Origin: a virus
Reading direction: 5' to 3' (one strand)
DNA length: 27,076 nt
IMG/VR virus record: IMGVR_UViG_3300013285_000062
Location: 1 to 27,076 of that record
Shown: piece after piece, positions 22,435 through 27,076 of the stretch
Layout of the letters: each line of letters opens with the position of its first letter
Numbering within the stretch: position 1 is the stretch's first letter
Notes under the pieces: generated by a model
Told to the model about the DNA's origin: nothing
The model's input: only the letters and a program-made list of their open reading frames with translations
Database searches by the model: none
Program-made: the position numbers and the translations under genes

Positions 22435-24624
22435 TTAGGCTTTGTGGCCGTAAGCCTTTATCTTCTCAAGGCGACCCATTCCACCGCCAGAAGCGTGCTG
22501 GATTGGGTATTTCACGCGACCACCACGACGGAAGGGAGGCATCCCCGGAGGCCCCATCGGTGGACCACCGGGAGGTGGGCCGCCCATAGGAGGCATGCCG
22601 GGAGGAGGTCCCATTGGCGGCGGTGGTGGCGGCATACCTTGAGGCGGGCCACCCATCGGCATACCTTGAGGAGCGCCGCCCATTGGATCATCCTGCATGT
22701 CGTGACCGTGATGGCCACCAATGATGATCTTGATGTTGGTCTTGCCCTTGTGTGTACGACCACCGTGCTTGCGCGCTAGACGGCCTCCAGTCGGTCGTGT
22801 GCCTTGGTATTCCCCATCTGATACCGACGCACTACCGCCGCGCTTCTTCGGCGCTGCAGGCTTCTTAGGCTGTTGTGGCTTCTTTGGGTGCGCAATATTC
22901 GCCCACGTTTTCTCTGAAGCCTCTTCGGCGTCTCCAGCACTGTCGTTGTAGTCCATCACTTCACCGCCGTCATCGCGATGAAACCGCTTCAGCGTTTTTG
23001 CAAACCGTGCGCGCTTTGCAACCAATGGATTGTCGCTATGAGATGCCTGCTCTAGTTTCTTTGAAGGAATCTTTTTCCCGACAGGGACATCTACTTCCCT
23101 ATGCAACACGCCGGGGTTCTTGATTGTCTTCTGGATCATTCTGCCGGCATTACCGCCCTCTGCATAAGATCCACCGCCGCTGCACTTTTTGCAACGGCAA
23201 GAGGTAGCATGGATTTCACCACCATGCTTCATACCCGGCTTAATTGCATCTTTCTTTACGACTCTGTGAATCAGCTCTTTATCTTCGGCTTCATCGTCAT
23301 GTTTCATCGTGCGACCGCCACTCTTGCGGCCTAATGCGACTTGAGGGAAATATTGTTGATACCCGCCCATTGGAGGAGCGCCAATACCATATCCGCCATC
23401 ACCCATCTCTGGCTGCATTCCGTGGTGCATGCCTCCATGCATACCTTCATGCATACCACCATGCATGCCTAAACCTTGGTCTAAGCCATAATTGGGAGGA
23501 GCCATCATTGGGCCTCCCTGAACAGGGCCCATCATTGAGCCGCCGACTGCCTTAAAAGCACCAACAGGCATTGTAAATCTAGGAAGCGGACCCTGAGAGC
23601 CCGGAACGTACTGAGGAGGCGGAGCTACAGGCGGCTTTGCTTGAAGCGGAACAGGTGTTGGAGGCAAAGCTACAGGCGGCTTTGCTGGAACCGGAACGGC
23701 ATACGTAGCACGCTCTGCGAGCGGTTTTTGAGCTGCTGGATTTACATATGTTGTAGGCATTGAAGAATTGCCGGTGCGAGTAAATCCACCTTTACCGTCA
23801 GCTTTATAAGTTCCAGCATTAGCAAGCATATTTTGCCATGAATCATCTTGTGGGTGGTCTTGGTAACCGCCTGTATTTGGATGCCCTTGCGACCCATAGT
23901 TTAGGCCAGACGATGCTCCGCCAGCAGTTTCATGTGGTGCAGCAGGGTTGACGTTAAATCCGCCAGCTTGTGGCGGAGGGGCTTTTCTTTGCCCACCATG
24001 CGGGCTGCGGTGGTTTCCTTTCTGACGGCTGAAACTACCGCCACTGGCCTTCTTGACACGTTTCTCTGCCTTACCGCCGTGTTTGCGCTCCCAAGGCGGA
24101 GTCAATTCTTTCTGCTCCTTCTCTTCGGCGTAATCAGACTTACGTTTGGCAAGCTCTTCGTACTTCTTGGTATACGTTTTGTGTGAGTTCATTGGGTCCA
24201 TTCCCTCACGGGCGGCACCCTTCATAGCCTTTTTCACCAACGGGCGATCAATTTGCCCGCCAGAGTACTTCTTGGTCTTTCCGCCATGCTTAAAGGCGCC
24301 AACGTGCTTGGAGCCGTCGCGCTCTTCATTTGCATCGCGAACATTTTTGTTAATCATGTTATTGGGGGTCAAAACAGACCCGCCGGCCTTGCGCGCCTTT
24401 CGGTCTGCGCGAAGCTTTGCCATTTTGCCAGTCATGTTGACGATCTTTCCGCCACGCTTAAATTGGCGGCGCGAAATCGGACGGGCTCCGGTCTTTACGT
24501 CGGCATCGAGTGCGTCAGGGGGGGTGTAGCCAGAGGCGTCCACTTTCATTTTTGGGTCAGTACGCATTAGACGGCTGATCTTATCTTTCATCGCCCTCCG
24601 TGCGCTTTTTGAAGCTTCAGACAT
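22435..24624 (-). CDS. Large basic, GG-motif and Pro/Met/His-rich protein (729 aa)
   Basis: I chose the ATG at 24624: GGAG lies 7 nt upstream, whereas the ATG two codons earlier touches it. The N-terminus SEASKSARRAMKDKISRLMR, then VDASGYTPPDALDADVKTGA and RPISRRQFKRGGKI, recalls a conserved phage family of unknown function. Throughout it carries basic-GG motifs (RKAGGS, FKHGGKTKK, RKHGGKAEK, RKSGGR, MKHGGE, RKHGGR, FRRGGR). It also has a Cys cluster SCRCKKCSGGG, a Met/His stretch MHGGMHEGMHGGMHHGM and a Pro/Gly/Met-rich run near the C-terminus. There is no membrane segment. It may be an internal head protein or DNA-binding virion protein; the evidence is composition and location only. Confidence 0.7.
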   Translation of the reverse strand: MSEASKSARRAMKDKISRLMRTDPKMKVDASGYTPPDALDADVKTGARPISRRQFKRGGKIVNMTGKMAKLRADRKARKAGGSVLTPNNMINKNVRDANEERDGSKHVGAFKHGGKTKKYSGGQIDRPLVKKAMKGAAREGMDPMNSHKTYTKKYEELAKRKSDYAEEKEQKELTPPWERKHGGKAEKRVKKASGGSFSRQKGNHRSPHGGQRKAPPPQAGGFNVNPAAPHETAGGASSGLNYGSQGHPNTGGYQDHPQDDSWQNMLANAGTYKADGKGGFTRTGNSSMPTTYVNPAAQKPLAERATYAVPVPAKPPVALPPTPVPLQAKPPVAPPPQYVPGSQGPLPRFTMPVGAFKAVGGSMMGPVQGGPMMAPPNYGLDQGLGMHGGMHEGMHGGMHHGMQPEMGDGGYGIGAPPMGGYQQYFPQVALGRKSGGRTMKHDDEAEDKELIHRVVKKDAIKPGMKHGGEIHATSCRCKKCSGGGSYAEGGNAGRMIQKTIKNPGVLHREVDVPVGKKIPSKKLEQASHSDNPLVAKRARFAKTLKRFHRDDGGEVMDYNDSAGDAEEASEKTWANIAHPKKPQQPKKPAAPKKRGGSASVSDGEYQGTRPTGGRLARKHGGRTHKGKTNIKIIIGGHHGHDMQDDPMGGAPQGMPMGGPPQGMPPPPPPMGPPPGMPPMGGPPPGGPPMGPPGMPPFRRGGRVKYPIQHASGGGMGRLEKIKAYGHKA

Positions 24625-24642
24625 TGTCATTCTCCAGAAAAG

Positions 24643-26247
24643 TTAAGGCCGGCGTCCCGGTTGTTGCGGAATGTTTGATACGTCGGCATCGCGCAACATC
24701 GCGCCGAATTCAGGTGATTGTGCCAGCAAATGAATCATTGCGGCGATCGCTTTTTGATCTGCCGTGCTTCGGACATGTCCGCCGGCAGCAAAACGAGGAG
24801 CTCCGTACATGTATTGATACGGGTTCGTTGGAGGAGCTGGTGGAGGAGTATAGTTTGGATTCATTGAAGAACCGGGCAGGTCATTAACACCACTTAGGAT
24901 CTGACCAGCATTCTGGATTGGGATGTAGTTGCTTCCGCCGGGCTGGTAGGACATGTAGTTACCTGATGGGTACCCGCCGTATCCTGTCATGCTGCCGTAT
25001 CCCATCGGGGCTCCGTACCCTACCCCTGTTGATGGGCCTTTGCCAGTTGCTTGGGGACCGCCACTTAAAGATGTTTGGGATCCGCCACTTAAAGGCCCCT
25101 TGCCTGTTGCCTGAGAGCCGCCCGATGAAGGCCCTTTGCCGGTCGCTTGGGGGGCGCTTGTGGACGGCCCCTTTCCGGTCGCTTGGGGGGAACCCGTAGA
25201 CGGGCCCTTGCCGGTCGCCTGTGGACTGCCGGTGGATGGGCCTTTGCCAGATGCTTGCCCATAACCACTACTTGGCTGGTTATACTGACCAGACGAGTAA
25301 TAGTTAGAAAGATTTTGTGGGTTATTTGCTGGCATTGAGTATCCCGAACTGTATCCCGATGAATTTCCGTAATTGTACCCTGTTGCTGGAGCAGAACCAC
25401 CACCGCCCGAGGAAGCAGCCAAAAGGCCTGCCGTCACCCCGGCTCCGCCTAGTTTAGCAGCAGTTGGGCTTGCGCCATTAGCCATTAAGTACCGGCTTGT
25501 CAAGTTTGATGGAGTATAGTCATTTAAATTGAATTTGTAATTAGGGTTAAACGGTGTGTTAGAAATTTCTGGAGATCCAGATCCTGCAGCAATAGCAGCA
25601 GCCGTTGAAGCACCTGTTGTTGGAATAGCTCCGCCAGACACTGGTGCAACTCTAGGCGCGGTACTTGTGTAATTACCTAAGTTATTTGGCCCGTCTGTTG
25701 ATACGCCTTGAGATACGTTGCTTGCCTGCAGGCTTCCTGTGTCATATAGGCCCCCAAGAACGCCGCCTGCCCCCGCTAGTGCGGATCCGCCTGTGATTGC
25801 AGGAGCAAATGAAGTAACTGCCTCAAGTTCGCCAGCAGCCGCTGGGAGTGCTTCACTTGCTGCTAGGCCTGCTGTCTCTGCGCCTGTTGTTGCTGCCCCT
25901 GCGCCAAGTGCAGGCCCAAGTGCTACTCCTGCTAATGGGACAGCAACCCCCGCTAAGGCAAGAGCGCCTGCGATTTTAGAAAAAGTTGAGTCTGGATTAA
26001 ATTTTTCCTGAGCTGCTTGCCACATTCCACTTTGGATCTTGTTTGCCGCGTCTGGGTTAGCGCGCATGTAGTCTATTTGCTGTTGATTAGTCATCCCCGG
26101 CAACATGCTGCTTGTATATTGATTCATAAAAGCAGCAAGCTCTGGGTTCACTGGGGCAGAGACATCGTTCGGAAGAGCTCTAGGATTTTTTGTAAACGAT
26201 GTGGCAGAAGGGATGTCTTCCCCTTCCAAAATGTTTGAAGCTGCCAT
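24643..26247 (-). CDS. Virion- or ejection-protein candidate with 12-residue repeats (534 aa)
   Basis: The ATG overlaps the preceding stop (TAATG). The N-terminus is helical (PELAAFMNQYTSSMLPGMTN, QQIDYMRANPDAANKIQSGM). A small-residue hydrophobic region follows (about 91-120, KIAGALALAGVAVPLAGVAL, then GPALGAGA), possibly membrane-active. The middle is rich in Gly, Ser and Tyr, with seven units on a QATGKGPSTGSP theme (about residues 331-410), then TPPPAPPTNPYQYMYG and a last helix after RFAAGGHVRSTADQKA. A membrane-active segment plus low complexity and a GG motif near the end are seen in some phage ejection proteins. That is inference; I recognise no family. Confidence 0.65.
   Translation of the reverse strand: MAASNILEGEDIPSATSFTKNPRALPNDVSAPVNPELAAFMNQYTSSMLPGMTNQQQIDYMRANPDAANKIQSGMWQAAQEKFNPDSTFSKIAGALALAGVAVPLAGVALGPALGAGAATTGAETAGLAASEALPAAAGELEAVTSFAPAITGGSALAGAGGVLGGLYDTGSLQASNVSQGVSTDGPNNLGNYTSTAPRVAPVSGGAIPTTGASTAAAIAAGSGSPEISNTPFNPNYKFNLNDYTPSNLTSRYLMANGASPTAAKLGGAGVTAGLLAASSGGGGSAPATGYNYGNSSGYSSGYSMPANNPQNLSNYYSSGQYNQPSSGYGQASGKGPSTGSPQATGKGPSTGSPQATGKGPSTSAPQATGKGPSSGGSQATGKGPLSGGSQTSLSGGPQATGKGPSTGVGYGAPMGYGSMTGYGGYPSGNYMSYQPGGSNYIPIQNAGQILSGVNDLPGSSMNPNYTPPPAPPTNPYQYMYGAPRFAAGGHVRSTADQKAIAAMIHLLAQSPEFGAMLRDADVSNIPQQPGRRP
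25018..25257 (-). repeat. 12-codon tandem repeat QATGKGPSTGSP
   Basis: Six 12-codon units and one 8-codon unit (QTSLSGGP) fill 240 nt exactly. The constant part is Q-A-T/S-G-K-G-P; the last five positions vary between units (STGSP, STSAP, SSGGS, LSGGS, STGVG). The short unit looks like an internal deletion. The array probably forms an extended flexible linker. Confidence 0.85.
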
Positions 26248-27068
26248 TACCTTCTTCCCATATTAGCCGTTATACGAAGCGCATGGTCAACTAGACCGCC
26301 ATAGGATTTAAACATCAATTTTTTTTTAGCGGCTGCAATGTCATCTGGAGATAGACCGATTGATTGTGCCTGTACTGGATTTAAATTTAATGTCCCAGTA
26401 AGTGTTCGTGTGAACCTGTCGGGAGGGCGTACTTGACTATCATCTCGTATGCCCCCTCGATTTCCGCGTCCGTCACCTTGTCTGCTGACTGATGTTGGTC
26501 CACCAGATATTTCAGTTCCTTGTTCAGCAATCCGACTTGCGGATAGGACATGCGGTTTATCGTCTGCGTCCCCAGAACTCGAACTGCTCTGTGCGAGATA
26601 GTTTCGTAATGCGTCTTGTCTGTCTTCATCTTTTCCATCCCATTTCATAATGGACACAGAAGGCATTCCCATTGACTCGTCCCACCCAGTGGAACGCCAA
26701 TGGTGCTTCAGGTCCTCAACTTGTTGATCGGTAGAATACTGTGGGTCAAAAGGAATACGCCCTAACTCCCTAAAACCAAATTGTCTGTAAAACGATGGCA
26801 AAAAACCCTTTGGGTGTTTTACAGATGGTACAGCATATGCGTCTAAAGCGGTAGCGCCCTCTTTAATGGCTTTTAACACCACTGAGGCACCACCGACGCC
26901 TTTGGCCCCCGGTTCATTATTTACAACGCTAGTTAAAGCAGTCTCGTTAGGACTCAATTCTGGGTGTTTAAACCCATATTCTTCTTCATAATTAGTACCG
27001 TGCTTAAGGCCGAAATACACATCGCCGCTAGGTAACTTAAACGCTCTAAACTTTCCTTTTTTAACCAT
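26247..27068 (-). CDS. GNAT-like acetyltransferase-domain protein, possibly 5'-truncated (at least 273 aa)
   Basis: From ATG at 27068 the frame is open up to the window edge, so the true start may lie outside; AAGGA sits only 1 nt before this ATG. Residues about 50-150 (NNEPGAKGVGGASVVLKAIK, GATALDAYAVP, GFLPSFYRQFGFRELGRIPF, GMPSVSIMKWDG) fit the GNAT-like domain found in phage polyvalent proteins: GxG cofactor loop, LD strand, FYxxFGF motif, then a W...P-V-x-x-M-x-x-D end. A polar, low-complexity linker (about 160-220) follows. The C-terminal SYGGLVDHALRITAN motif recalls ends of other phage virion proteins. The target of acetylation, if any, is unknown. It is joined to the next gene by a TAATG overlap. 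Confidence 0.65.
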   Translation of the reverse strand: MVKKGKFRAFKLPSGDVYFGLKHGTNYEEEYGFKHPELSPNETALTSVVNNEPGAKGVGGASVVLKAIKEGATALDAYAVPSVKHPKGFLPSFYRQFGFRELGRIPFDPQYSTDQQVEDLKHHWRSTGWDESMGMPSVSIMKWDGKDEDRQDALRNYLAQSSSSSGDADDKPHVLSASRIAEQGTEISGGPTSVSRQGDGRGNRGGIRDDSQVRPPDRFTRTLTGTLNLNPVQAQSIGLSPDDIAAAKKKLMFKSYGGLVDHALRITANMGRR

Positions 27069-27076
27069 GTCCTTGA

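Noticed and set aside
22444-22779. Plus-strand frame antisense to the Pro/Gly-rich end of the basic protein
   Set aside because: It is His/Arg/Trp-rich because it complements the Gly/Pro/Met codons; no start context or homology pattern.

Overview
The window is part of the late region of a tailed bacteriophage genome. It could be a phage contig or a prophage segment; no integrase, repressor, tRNA or host gene is visible. All 28 genes I support lie on the minus strand, so transcription runs from high to low coordinates. Spacing is tight: stops and starts overlap as TAATG at 26247, 6961, 5717, 907 and 491. There is no tape measure, tail tube or sheath gene, but there are two adaptor-like proteins and a nozzle-like (tail tubular B / P22 gp10-like) protein, so I read it as a short-tailed (podovirus-like) phage. 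The lipoprotein-type lysis genes and the M15 endopeptidase suggest a Gram-negative host; this is inference.

Layout in transcription order. (1) 27076-22435: the end of a GNAT-like protein, a 534-residue protein with a 12-residue repeat, and a basic GG-motif-rich protein of about 729 residues. (2) 22382-20191: a 66-residue protein, a phage GroES-like co-chaperonin, a scaffold-like protein and a conserved protein with an AT-hook-like start, closed by a strong UUCG-loop terminator. (3) 20127-17191: a near-consensus sigma70 promoter, a hairpin over the first Shine-Dalgarno, a capsid-associated protein, the major capsid protein, a decoration-like protein and a basic KHGG protein, closed by a second terminator. 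(4) 17178-12454: conserved structural proteins, including an adaptor and a zinc-ribbon protein. (5) 12450-6467: three fibre or adhesin genes and a fibre-assembly-like gene. (6) 6458-4816: the lysis region, in which a 77-codon gene is embedded in the holin-like gene and is followed by a 23-codon lipopeptide gene and a TTG-started endolysin, joined by ATGA and TTGA overlaps. (7) 4809-1: a second adaptor, the nozzle and two small conserved virion proteins, the last cut by the window edge.

The most unusual feature is a set of small beta-rich protein modules scattered through unrelated virion genes. One module is exactly 61 residues in four of its five clear copies and 63 in the other. It occurs four times in the nozzle and once in a glycine-rich fibre. 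In the nozzle one copy sits inside a second module type, which appears intact three times in tandem in the 530-residue fibre gene. Looser relatives occur in the capsid-associated, 770-residue and zinc-ribbon proteins. This looks like repeated, nested domain insertion into loops of virion proteins. The second notable feature is the compact lysis cassette with its 23-residue lipobox peptide. Family assignments are from memory of sequence patterns; no database search was run.
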